This document shows, one piece after another, positions 1 to 26,075 of a stretch of DNA of 64,000 nt. Origin of the DNA: Asterias amurensis (Eukaryota; Echinodermata; Asteroidea; Forcipulatida; Asteriidae). Made by a program: the position numbers and the translations under genes. The notes under the pieces were generated by a model that saw only the letters and a list, made by a program, of their open reading frames with translations, ran no database searches and was not told where the DNA came from. Location: the NCBI RefSeq assembly GCF_032118995.1, contig NC_092655.1, positions 9,911,917 to 9,975,916 of the forward strand, in the 5' to 3' direction. Positions within the stretch are counted from its first letter, which is position 1. Each line of letters opens with the position of its first letter.

Positions 1-353
1 TTCAAATTTGCACCGGCACACTCGGGTGGGGTATCGGCAAGAAGTTATCACGCTAATTCGGCTTTTCGGGGTGCCTCGAAAATTAAAAAGGTTATTCCCC
101 GGGCAGGGAAAAGGGAAGAGCGGCCATCTTGTTTTTCTAATAGTCAACTTTGGAAATCGCGTGTTGACGGTGCAAATCGACCAAGTTGAGCATCCTGAAC
201 AACTTTCCTGTGTGGAGTCATGTAAAATTCGCAAAACCTTGGGAATTACAACTTTTTTGAGCAAAAGTGACGTCATATATTGACCAAAAATCATCGATTA
301 CCGCCAAAGTAAAACATTGGCGTGGTTCAAATTTGCACCGGCACACTCGGGTG
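1..353. repeat. direct repeat at the window edge
   Basis: ttcaaatttgcaccggcaca and the following cactcgggtggg occur at 1-30 and again at 329-353, 328 bp apart. The second copy abuts a truncated MITE end (agaagactggtctttgac). This could be two units of a tandem repeat or flanks of an insertion. Copy B has an ordinary MITE at this place, so it is an A-specific change. Confidence 0.5.
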
Positions 354-354
354 G

Positions 355-405
355 GAGAAGACTGGTCTTTGACAATTACCAATAGTGTCCAGTGTCTTTA
401 ATAAA
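355..405. mobile_element. right end of a TTAA MITE
   Basis: gactggtctttgacaattac, then caatagtgtccagtgtcttt and aat: the 3' terminus of the MITE family described at 45,902. The rest is replaced by the direct-repeat sequence to the left. Confidence 0.7.
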
Positions 406-569
406 GATCAAAAGTCATTTTAGATATTTTTCATTAAGAAATGACACTAAAAGACTTAAACTAGCCCGTTCTTCAGCTTAGCGAGTTTAATCCTGAGGAA
501 GGAGACCGCCTTTATTGAGCTTTCGTTTCAGTGACTGATGCATTGCGTTTTGCATTTGTTTTAACATAG

Positions 570-16658
<16,089 letters not shown>

Positions 16659-17441
16659 GTATAGATAGAGATAAGCTAAGCAGAGACAAACATACGCTAT
16701 AAAAGTAGAGACGGAGATACGCTAAGTAGAGACGGAGAGACGCTAAGCAGAGATGAAGATACGTAGTACAGATTGAGATACGCTAAGTAGAGACAAGGAT
16801 ACGCCAAGTAAAGGCAGGGAGACGCCAAGAACAGACGGGGATACGCTAAGCAGAGACGGAGATACGCTTACTAGAGACAGAGATGCGCTAAGTACAGATG
16901 CAGATTATGCCAAGTAAAGACGGCGATACACTAACTAGAGGTTGAGATGCGCTTAGTAGAGATAGAGATACGCTGAGCAGAGACGGACATACCCTAATTA
17001 AAGACGGACATATGCTAATTACAGACTTACAAATGCTAAGCAGAGACGAAGATTTGCTATTTTAGTATAACCCTTCTTGGTTCATCTCATAGACATCACT
17101 ACTCAGATATGAGATGTTCTACCACGTGGTGTTACCACAAGTGCATCTCAAACTACTGGATCCTCTTGGAGCTACCATTACTTACATAATAATGAGATCT
17201 TCAACCACGTGATGTTGTTGTTTACAAATGTTCATGCTTGGAAATGTTTTGATCAGTATACAGTGAAATGGTGTAGTAAAATAATTCTTGATGGGTATCA
17301 GAAATGAACCCTCTTCAGCATTATCATATAGTGGTAGATATAATATTCAGTCAGTTAATGTAATCAAGACAACATAAGGAGTATAGTGGTGAAGTTAACT
17401 AAGGGACAAGATTTCGTTCATTTACATGAAACAAGCACTTT

Positions 17442-20400
17442 CCCAGCAAACACGTAACGTCATCGTAACGTTACTGTGAAGTTGTATTTTGGTAATGTTG
17501 CTTCCCAACTAAAACACAACTAACCTACAACGTTGCCAAAAGGTTGCAGTTTGGTCTTGTTACACATTGACATAAATACAACGTTATAAAAACGTTATGT
17601 TTTAACATCGTATAAAAACGTCCTGTGAATATTGTTATGCAACGTTGTCAGAAGGTTTTGGTTTCGTCACGTTACTTCATAACTTAGATACAACTTTTGT
17701 CTAACGTTTTTTAAACGTCATATACAAACGTTATGTGAATGTTCTGTGCAAAACGTTATCTGAGAGTTGTGGCTTTGTGTTTTCACAACGTCTTAATAAA
17801 GTCACTTTAGCTTTGTTTGGCAACGTTGCTTGAATGTTGTACCTTCGTCAGGTTATTTGGCAACGTACAACTCACTTTGCAACGACGTAGTTTTCATCGT
17901 CTGATAGTGGGACGTTGTGGAAACTTGTTTTAACAAAGTTACCGAACAGTGTTTTGACAGTTCACTGGCATGTGTCGCACGACGTGTATCCTCGGGGCAC
18001 GTGGGCAACGTACAGATATAACGTTGTATCAACGTTGTATACCACGAGGCAGATGACCGCGGTCATGCAGACGTCCTCTACAAAACGTTTTCAATAAAAA
18101 ATAATATTTTTTATTATAATATTATTTTATGGTAATATTTTATAAATAAAAAAATAACGACACTCATATAGGTGTTAGTAAAGAACAAAAAGATTAATAA
18201 TAAAAAACTTCATACAATTATTAAAAAAGGAAATTCTCATATAAAGTACGAGGCTACAATCCGCGCGGAGGATTGTGGGGGATTGTTCAAATGTTATGCT
18301 GCACTTCCGCCGTTCAACCGTCGTATTCTTCTCCTAGCCTGTACGTTACGCCGACCAAATTTACATCGGTTGTTAAGTTGCCATCTTCTCGACAATGGTA
18401 AGTATTCTACATACAAAAACTTCCTTTATCTTGTTGTGTTTTCCGTACAAAAACAAGTATTTTCTTTGGTTATCACGATTGTCTATATATGTAATCATTC
18501 ATGTACGTCGTGTGTACATCTCCAGACAACAATACAATGAGACATTTTTACACATACAATGGGCCATGGCAGAGGTAGCTAGAATACGGCCAACCAATCT
18601 TCGTGTTTGGTCTTCCTCCGTGCTCTTTGACATCAGTTTACTCTGTATCCTTTGTCCCAGAGTAGAATAATTGTGAACCACAGATTTTTGAGGAAAATTG
18701 ACTGCTTTTCGACGCCATGATGTTTAATTTAATATATTATTATGCTTACTTATGAGGGCACCAATTTGTGTGTGTTACTGTTATTGTGCTTTCCACAAAT
18801 CAGCTACGGTAAAAGGAAAAGTATTTCATCAATTTATATATATAATTAATATTGTTGAAGGAGTAATTAAGGGGTAACTGAAAGGAACCAACATTTGTAT
18901 TTTTTTCAGAAAGCATATATGGAATAGTGAAGCATGATTGATGCTTTTTTAATGTTCATTGATTTACCTTTTTTTAATGAAACGGCAGCATTTAAAAAAA
19001 GGTTTGTTGATCAATTACAGTTAATTTTGTTAGCTGAGACAAACAATATGTGGGTACTGGGTAGAAGGAATGAAAATGCTTAGTTTTACCATTTCGAATG
19101 ACCACCCCAATTACTTTATGTTTTTCTTTAAAATGTTTTTATTTTACTTTTAGGAGCTTGCTGAAAAAGTTAGAGGAGGCCATCTCATCTTCTTGACACC
19201 TAAAAATTTCCCCACAACAAAAGTTGGGCCCAAGTACAGGTTAGTGAGTTACATGTGCATGCTGTAGCTTTGTATGTGAAATACTCTCAATGGAAATGTT
19301 GGCAACGCCTATTATATTGTAAAAAAAAACTAGATAGCTTAAAGACAAAAGGTATTCACTATCCTATACAAAGATTAATGGAACATGTTTTCAGTCCATA
19401 GACATTTTGATAATGTGCAGGTACATATGGACAGTTATGTTTCACGATGTATACATTAGAAAATAACAATGTCAAACTCGTTCTTGTTGACCCGACATGG
19501 ATGAACCGATATACATGTGTACATTGATAAAGGAAATACATGTACACATTTTGTGGGAAAGGTCAAAATGACTCAATTTTCTCTTTGTTTCACATTTTCT
19601 TTTACATTTAGGAACCTTGTTGAGGAATACCTACCTTTTCGGATGTGGTGACCCTTGGTGATTCTGACTAATCCATCGACAATTTTGCCGTGTACCACTT
19701 GCTGCCTGCTATCCTTTTTTCCCCAAACCCTTTTTAACATTTTATCTCAAAGCTGAGCTTTTGTTACTGATTTAAAAACGTAGATGCACTAAATGAAGAA
19801 ATTTAAACAAGAACAGTATTTAACATTATTCAATATGTTCAAAAAAGTTCTAAATTCAACATTCCTCCTCAACAACTTTGCCATTCACACTAGATTTTGC
19901 TCCATCCAAATGTAAAAAAAACAAAAACAATTTGTGTGGGTATTCATTAAAATGGCACTGTATTTTTACTTTTGAAATCTGAAGACAATTGGAACTATGT
20001 TTAAAGTTAACTTTAAAAACGTTTGTTTTCAAAGGGTTGTTATACATTTGGCAATAAAATTACCTGGTAAGAAACATTTTGAGAAACAGTTCACTTTGAA
20101 GTAATGTGGTTTTGGAAAAACATTTTGAAGCTGATGAGTGTTTCTGCCAGAAACGCTTCTCAGATTGGGTGTTCAAATTGCAGACTATATATTCTTCCCA
20201 CATGAATTTTCACAGGTTAGTTTTATGGTACGATGTATCTACAACTAGATTAGAACAAGCAGTGAGTTTCAGTAACAATGGTATGGAACTTACTGTATGT
20301 GTATATAATATAATATATACATGTAGATAAATACAATAAAACTAACCCTCTGTGAATATTTCACTTCAAAAGATGTTTGTGTTTTGGAGATTTCACCGGG

Positions 20401-21070
20401 AAAAAACAGGACGATTATTTCCACACAGGAAGAATATTTCTTAGATCTAAATTTTGGGGAATAAAAAGTTATCTATTTTTTCTATAACCGGAGAACTTCG
20501 AAGTTAAACGTTTCTCAAAATGCATTACACTGCCTACAGCTGCTGAACTTCTGACAATACAGTTGTTTTTTATTGCCTTGAATTTGTAGAGTCATTGCCA
20601 AACGTATACAGACCATTTAACTGTAAATCTCCAACTTTGCCATTTTTATTATACAACGCATTTTGAGTTATATTTAACCATGCTTTAAAGTTTTGCTGTC
20701 TTTTCTATGAAATGATTTGTATGCAATTAAAGATGTTAAGAGAGCCAAAAGCACTTTGGTATGCATGTGTCTTGATTTTTTGTGATAAATTTACATTTAT
20801 TTAAAGCATTTAATAACGTTTTTATAACGTTGGGTTTTTCCTGTTGATGACGTTATATAAATACGTCACAATCACGTTCAGAAATAACTTTATCAAAACG
20901 TGAAGATTTAACGTTTTCAAAACGTTATTATGTTACGTCATGACGCGACGTTATCTAGACGTTGACAAAACTCCACACTTATCCGTCCGTACAACGTTAA
21001 ATAAAAACGTTCTCCCAACATTCAAATAACGTCGTAGCGACGTTCAGGGCACGTTATTATGTTTGCTGGG
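17442..21070. mobile_element. 3.6-kb TIR element with AACGTT-rich ends in copy A 3' flank
   Basis: Ends CCCAGCAAACA and TGTTTGCTGGG. The empty site in copy B (gcactttatccaacc, about 55,751) shows a precise insertion with at most a TT duplication. Both subterminal regions (17,450-18,080; 20,810-21,050) are packed with AACGTT and ACGT words, likely transposase-binding repeats. The interior holds possible spliced exons. I cannot name the superfamily. Confidence 0.8.
19154..19651 (+). CDS. possible 3' exons of a gene carried in the AACGTT element
   Basis: Exon 19,154-19,239 (after tttttag, before gttagt) encodes GGHLIFLTPKNFPTTKVGPK and flanks. It splices in phase to 19,612-19,651, NLVEEYLPFRMW stop. 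Upstream, 18,550-18,670 (AMAEVARIRPTNLRVW...) may belong to the same gene but does not join cleanly. No family recognised; it could be transposase or captured host sequence. Confidence 0.35.
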
Positions 21071-21786
21071 TTATCCAACCAACTAATAAACCTGTCAAAA
21101 AGGTGAACCATTTAAAAGCAGTTTTGGTGTTGCCACTCTGTCAGGCATTTTGTATAGTTTGTATGTATCCAAAATGGACTCTCTAATAAACTACAGTAGC
21201 CATTGCATTGTCTTCGTCCGGTGAAAGATATATTCAGTCAATTAATGTAATCAAGACAACATAAGGAGTATAGTGGAGAAGTTAATGATTGTAAGACAAT
21301 CTGAAAACAGTCGCCGCCCGAAAAAATTAACAGTCGCAGGAGTAGAACGATTTTAACTTGTACGACGTGATCTCGATGGTCGGGAACCAATCGCAGGCGC
21401 ATGATTTCTCAGTTGTTGTGACCCGAGCATATTTTGTCTAGGTGTTGCCGACGGTTTGCTAAGGGGGCACAAAATTTAAGGTTGACCTGTGGCCGGCTTA
21501 AGAGAGGCAAAATGTCTTCCATGTGCCAATAGAGGTAATTTGTACAGTATTTTGCAGCATAGGATTATAATCCACTACATCATTATTAACAAAGTACCGG
21601 ACTGGTTATTATAACAAAAGCACCTGAATTGGTTCAAAATAATTATTACTAAATTATTATACATATCTGGTAGGTAACCAAGAAAGCCTCAAGTGAACTT
21701 AAAGGGACACGTATATAAATATGACGGAGGTGGGGCAACGCAGGGTTTTAGAGTGAAGGTTGAATATCTAGCATTGTTTCTCTTAC

Positions 21787-21870
21787 CTTTGGTCGTTTAG
21801 CCAGTAGATCTTCTTCAGCCATCTGGTCACAGTGTCTTCAGTACATCTCACTAGAAAGCTGTTTTTAAAA
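21787..21870 (-). pseudogene. decayed copy of the minus-strand exon
   Basis: Minus-strand text CDQMAEEDLLAKRPK followed by a donor-like gtaaga parallels the exon at 22,520-22,714, but an in-frame stop precedes it. Copy B flank has the same at about 56,467-56,550. Confidence 0.45.
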
Positions 21871-22199
21871 AAGTATGGAGTTTCCATAAATGTTACCTAA
21901 TTAAATGGCAGATTCTCGATAGATTAAAAAAGGGGGAAATAACGTCTACCATTTTTTCAATTAGGTCAATCGCACAAGGAAATCTTCAAAAGTGGAGGTC
22001 GGATAAACGCCCGTTTTTCTTACTTTGTCCAAAAGTGACCTCCAATCTGTCCACAATTTTTGCTCTGCAAAAAGTATGAAATCAATATTTCAACTGAGAC
22101 ACGTTTTCCTAACGCCACCTGGCTGCATGTATCCAATGCCAGTCGTGTAAATCTGACAGGGGCGGAGCCGGCAACACATGGTTAAAAGTGGAGGTCGAA

Positions 22200-22505
22200 T
22201 TTAATAATAATAATAACAATAACAAATAATAATAATAAAAGTTAATTCTTTTATAGTGCATTTCATAACTGAAAGAAATACCAATGCGCTTTACAAAAAC
22301 CAAAATGCAAAGAGCAACAAATTAACAATAAATAAACTACTAATAGGCAAACGAAAGGATTAACTGAACAATAGGCAATGGAAAACAAATGGAACTTTAG
22401 CAGATCTTTGAATTGTTCTATGCTCTGTGGAGAGCGAATGTAGCTGGGAAGAGAGTTCCAAAGTTAGGGGGGGGGGGGGGGGGCAGCACTGGAGAAAGTC
22501 CGGTC
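22200..22505. repeat. (AAT)n-headed interspersed repeat, second member
   Basis: (AAT)n, gcatttcataactgaaagaa, ending ggaagagagttccaaagtta and a G-run. In the copy B flank it is cut at 57,073 by unrelated sequence. Confidence 0.5.
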
Positions 22506-22519
22506 AAGTTTTCACTTAC

Positions 22520-22714
22520 CTTTAGTCGTTCAGCAAATAGATCTTCATCAGCCATCTGGTGGTCACAGTCTTTAAATCCTAAGACGCCTAAAGCATGAAC
22601 CAGTTCCATCAATGACTCTTGAAGCTTGGCATTGACGGTTGCTTGCTGCTCGCTGCAGGGTCTGCCTGGAGCCATTCCTTGTCTTGGTCTGTTAACACCT
22701 GCCTCAGTCCGCAC
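22520..22714 (-). CDS. possible minus-strand exon, unknown protein
   Basis: On the minus strand, 195 nt between ttctgacaG-type cag and gtaagt, phase 0-0. It encodes 65 residues ending ALGVLGFKDCDHQMADEDLF, AERLK. A diverged, stop-containing relative of its 3' part (CDQMAEEDLLAKRPK before gtaaga) lies at 21,787-21,870 and again at 56,470-56,550. No other exons of the gene found; family not recognised. The B flank has lost this exon. Confidence 0.4.
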
Positions 22715-23069
22715 CTGTTTCTGACTGGAGAAAACAATTCATATAGCAATTTAGCGAATATTGTATGTATGCATGCATGTCAGTATAACCACAGAGGGGG
22801 GGGGGGGGGGGTAGAGTTACAGTTGTGGGAGGGTTCGGGGGGGGGGGGGTGGCTCCACGATGGGATACACCAATGATTTTAGCGCACCAACGAAGACCTA
22901 GGTGACAAAATGACAAGTCAGGTTACTATCAGTGGAGTGGAAGAGGGATTGTGAGTGTGGGGGGGGGGGGGGGTTGTCACGTACCCCTATGCTGGTGTCT
23001 CCCCAAGCCCTCTCCATCAAAATGTTGTTGAGAACATGGTAAAATAAACACTTTGGGCAAGTTGTGGCT

Positions 23070-24230
23070 TGACCAAGGGTCAACCCCCGGGCACTAATCT
23101 ACAGCTGGGTGTTAGACTTGTTGTGATTGAAGGAACTTATTACACCTTTGGAGTTTTCTCAAGCTTCAAGGAAGCTCGATCATTTTCTTGGTCAAGACGG
23201 TCACGACAAGGACTGGTACAAGTGTTATGCAACAAGTTTCCTTCTTTCACTATGGATTCTTTACAAACTTAAGTAAATAGTTCCAACTTAAAAATTACTG
23301 GCTACATCCTTACGGACTGCGAGGGAGAGAGGAGGATGGGTAACCCTGTTTCAGCCCCGTGTGTAGTTTGCAACGTGCCCCTACCTCAACACGTGTTTCT
23401 GATATTCTAATCATGAATAAACACATTAATTATGCATTCATTTATTTCTTTATTTCCCTATTTGTTTAGGTTCTTGTTTGACTCTCATTAAATAAAATGA
23501 AAATGAAAGCAAGTAAAAGCAGGGAAAGCCATAGCTGAGCTCATCCGCGCAACATTGATAGTTTTTTATTTTTTATTTTTGTTAACACAGCTGACAAAAG
23601 AAACATAAGTTGTCATTGATTTGTACTGCTTTAACATGTTTTAATTATTGCAGTACGAGGTCAATTTTCAATATTGATTTATTATAACTTGTATTTTTCT
23701 TTTTTTTATTGGATGATAATGTTTTTCTTTTAAGGGGGTTTGGTTCGATTATTAACTTAATGGTTATGCCACTAAGATAAGGGGCCAGTTTCAAAGAGCT
23801 GCTTAAAGGCAGTGAACACTATTGGTATTTATACTTAATATAGTTGTTAGCATACTTGGTAACGAGCAATGCTCCCTCGCCCTTCACCCATGCTTCCTGT
23901 AGATCTCAAATCTACATTTTGATGTATATTGCAAAATGTTGCCTCGTGAGGAGGAAGTGATTTGTAATAATTCGTAATAATATGTGTTGGCATTGATGTT
24001 ACACACAGTAGTTCGACTTGGCTACGTCGTTTCAGCCATCGTGCCATTCTTGAGGAAGTTTGGATCGTTTTCCCTTCTAGACAGTTTCATAAAAAAACAA
24101 TGACAACTAGATCCGTAATGGTCGGAAACTGAAGCATATTGTTTTGGTGTTTGTTCGCGATTAGATTGCCAACACTCTCAGCTAAACTGGGCCCGAGCCA
24201 TTTGTGTATACGTCATGTGATTTGAAACCA
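23070..24230. other. no gene recognised
   Basis: A/T-rich sequence with a partial MITE start near 23,800 and no splice-bounded open frame I can support. G-runs of 12-18 bp lie just upstream (22,466, 22,796, 22,838, 22,959). Confidence 0.6.
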
Positions 24231-24231
24231 G

Positions 24232-24475
24232 GGCCCAATGTCATAGAGCTGGAAGCACACAAACTTGCTAAGGATGAAATTTCTTCCTTGTTAAAAACAG
24301 GATTACCAACCAAATTTCCATTTGTTGCATATTGCTTGTTGCTGGTATTCAGCTGCTGTTTGCTCATCCTGAAAATCATGTGGAAATTTGGTTGGTAGGC
24401 TAATCCTGTTTTTATCGAGGCAAAAATTTCATGCTAAGCAAATTTGTGTGCTTAGCAGCTCTATAACACTGTCCC
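24232..24475. mobile_element. foldback MITE
   Basis: Arms gggcccaatgtcatagagct and ctaagcaaatttgtgtgctt...agctctataacactg are inverted; inner arms aggattaccaaccaaatttc / gaaatttggttggtaggcta. No coding. Confidence 0.65.
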
Positions 24476-24526
24476 AGATCTCACCGAAAGATTAAAAAAT
24501 ATATATATATATAAAATAAAGAATTA

Positions 24527-24910
24527 TGGCCAGTGGACATTATTGGTAATTACTCAAAATAATTATTAGCATAAAACCTTACTTGGTAATGGAAAGTAAT
24601 GGGAAGAGGTTGATAGTGCAAGACATTATGAGAAACGGTTCCCTCTGAAGTAACGTATTTTTCGAGAAAGAAGTCATTTCCACGAATTTGATTTCGAGAC
24701 CTCAGATTTAGACTTTGAGGGCTCAAAATCAAGCACCTGAAATTGCACAACTTTGACAAGAGTGTTTTTTTCTTACATATTTAACTCACAACTCCGATGA
24801 CCAATCGAGCTCAAACTTTCACAGGTTTGTTATTTTATGCTTATGTTAAAAACACCTACTGTGAAGACTGGTCACTGACAATTACCAATAGTGTCCAATG
24901 TCTGTAATTT
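24527..24910. mobile_element. TTAA-family MITE
   Basis: gccagtggacattattggta at the left, accaatagtgtccaatgtct at the right, central palindrome around gatttcgagacctcagattt. Lies upstream of the promoter block. Confidence 0.75.
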
Positions 24911-25069
24911 TAAAAATAAATAAAATAGAATCTTGATGATAATAGCGTCTCAAAAATTATCAAAAGTTGTTCAACTTTATTTCGAGGGACAGACAGGGGG
25001 GCATACGATTGTGGCTTTGAATTGTGGACATTGACTTCCTCCATTAGGATAAAACATGGCAACTGAATT

Positions 25070-25330
25070 GAACTTCGTTCCCTTCCTCGCTGAAACTGTT
25101 TACAAGTAGCTCAAATTTGGCAAACCAAGTCAACTTCCTTGTTATCTGTCTCAAGAATACTTGGCAGCCAATATATAGCTGTATGTGTTACACAGTCTGG
25201 CCCTATAAAAGCAATAGGCACACTGTGCGTTATACGACTGGGGTTTGAGAGGGCACATTTTGTTCAATTACATTTAATTTACATTTACAAATTGTCGTAT
25301 ACTGTATGCGACTATCCACCCGTGTGTACG
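25070..25330 (+). promoter_or_regulatory. duplicated upstream promoter-like block
   Basis: Resembles the promoter at 25,752-25,960 line by line (ccttcctcg..actgtttac, cttggcagccaata, cacagtc.., tataaaagcaat at 25,204, gcgttatacgactggggttt). The spacing is about 680 bp. No coding exon follows it directly; a minisatellite does. It is probably a promoter left behind by a tandem duplication, perhaps still an alternative start. Confidence 0.55.
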
Positions 25331-25394
25331 TGTTAATGGAATGAAGGCTGGAACCCAAACAACCCTTTAGGCTCTTGAAAAATTTCCGCCACAA

Positions 25395-25585
25395 ATATGC
25401 AAACTTGCGACAAAGTATGCGAAACGGTATGGGATAAAATGTTCGACATCACAAATATTTGCAAAGATATTTGCAACATCGCAAATATCTGCAAAGATAT
25501 TTACGACATCGCAAATATTGCGACATCGCAAATATTTGCAAAGATATTTGCGATGTGCGATGTCCCTTCAGGGCCACCAAAGTTT
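25395..25585. repeat. GCAAATATTTGC minisatellite upstream of copy B
   Basis: Repeats of gcaaatatttgcaaagatat and cgacatc, ending in gcgatgtcccttcagggcca. The copy C counterpart is 58,505-58,800, longer. Ends match those of the arrays at 60,744-62,942. Confidence 0.8.
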
Positions 25586-25883
25586 AGGGGGGAAAAAAAA
25601 CAGTTTGTAATTTTTTGTTTTACTTAAGCAAGCAACTATTGTTGGGAGAATCCAACTGTGCTGCGACAAGATATGGGGGCCTTAGTTATTCGAACTTATT
25701 GAAACAATAAGTGAAGACTTCCTACAAGGGTATATTAATGTAGAAACTGAATAAAATACGTTTCCTTCCTCGTAAAACTGTTTACATTCATTTGGAGTTT
25801 GGCACATCAAATCCACTTCCTCTTTTTTCTAAAAAACTTGGCAGCCAATAAATATCTTTATTTGTTTTTACACAGTCAAGGGC

Positions 25884-25892
25884 TATATAAAA
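25884..25892 (+). promoter_or_regulatory. TATA box of copy B
   Basis: TATATAAAA, 111 bp before the ATG. It lies within a block conserved in copy C: ttggcagccaataaatatc upstream (CCAAT-like) and cattacacgattgtggttt about 20 bp downstream, a plausible start region. Confidence 0.65.
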
Positions 25893-26002
25893 GCAATGAT
25901 CGTACTGGGCATTACACGATTGTGGTTTGAATGTACTATGGGGGACAGTCGTGTCCCAATGAGTTTATACAGCGACTGCGCGTCTTCATAGAGTCGAGAA
26001 TA

Positions 26003-26075
26003 ATGGCACCCTCACCAATGACCATCCTCTTGCTGGCAGTATGTCTGCTGGTCACTGCATCAAATGCTCAAGACG
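26003..26075 (+). CDS. copy B exon 1: signal peptide
   Basis: ATG opens 24 codons ending in a single G, followed by gtaag (phase 1). The peptide has a hydrophobic core [13 protein letters not shown] and a likely signal peptidase site SNA|QD. A TATA box lies 119 bp upstream. The phase-1 end fits both the first NIDO exon at 27,409 and the small HYR-like exon at 26,412. Copy C at 59,239 carries the same exon. The NIDO-HYR block at 31,957-36,771 has no matching signal exon of its own. Confidence 0.85.

Noticed and set aside
25395..25585. CRISPR-like regular spacing of gcaaatatttgc units
   Set aside because: Units are contiguous and the intervening sequence is also repeated; the genome is eukaryotic. 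It is a minisatellite.
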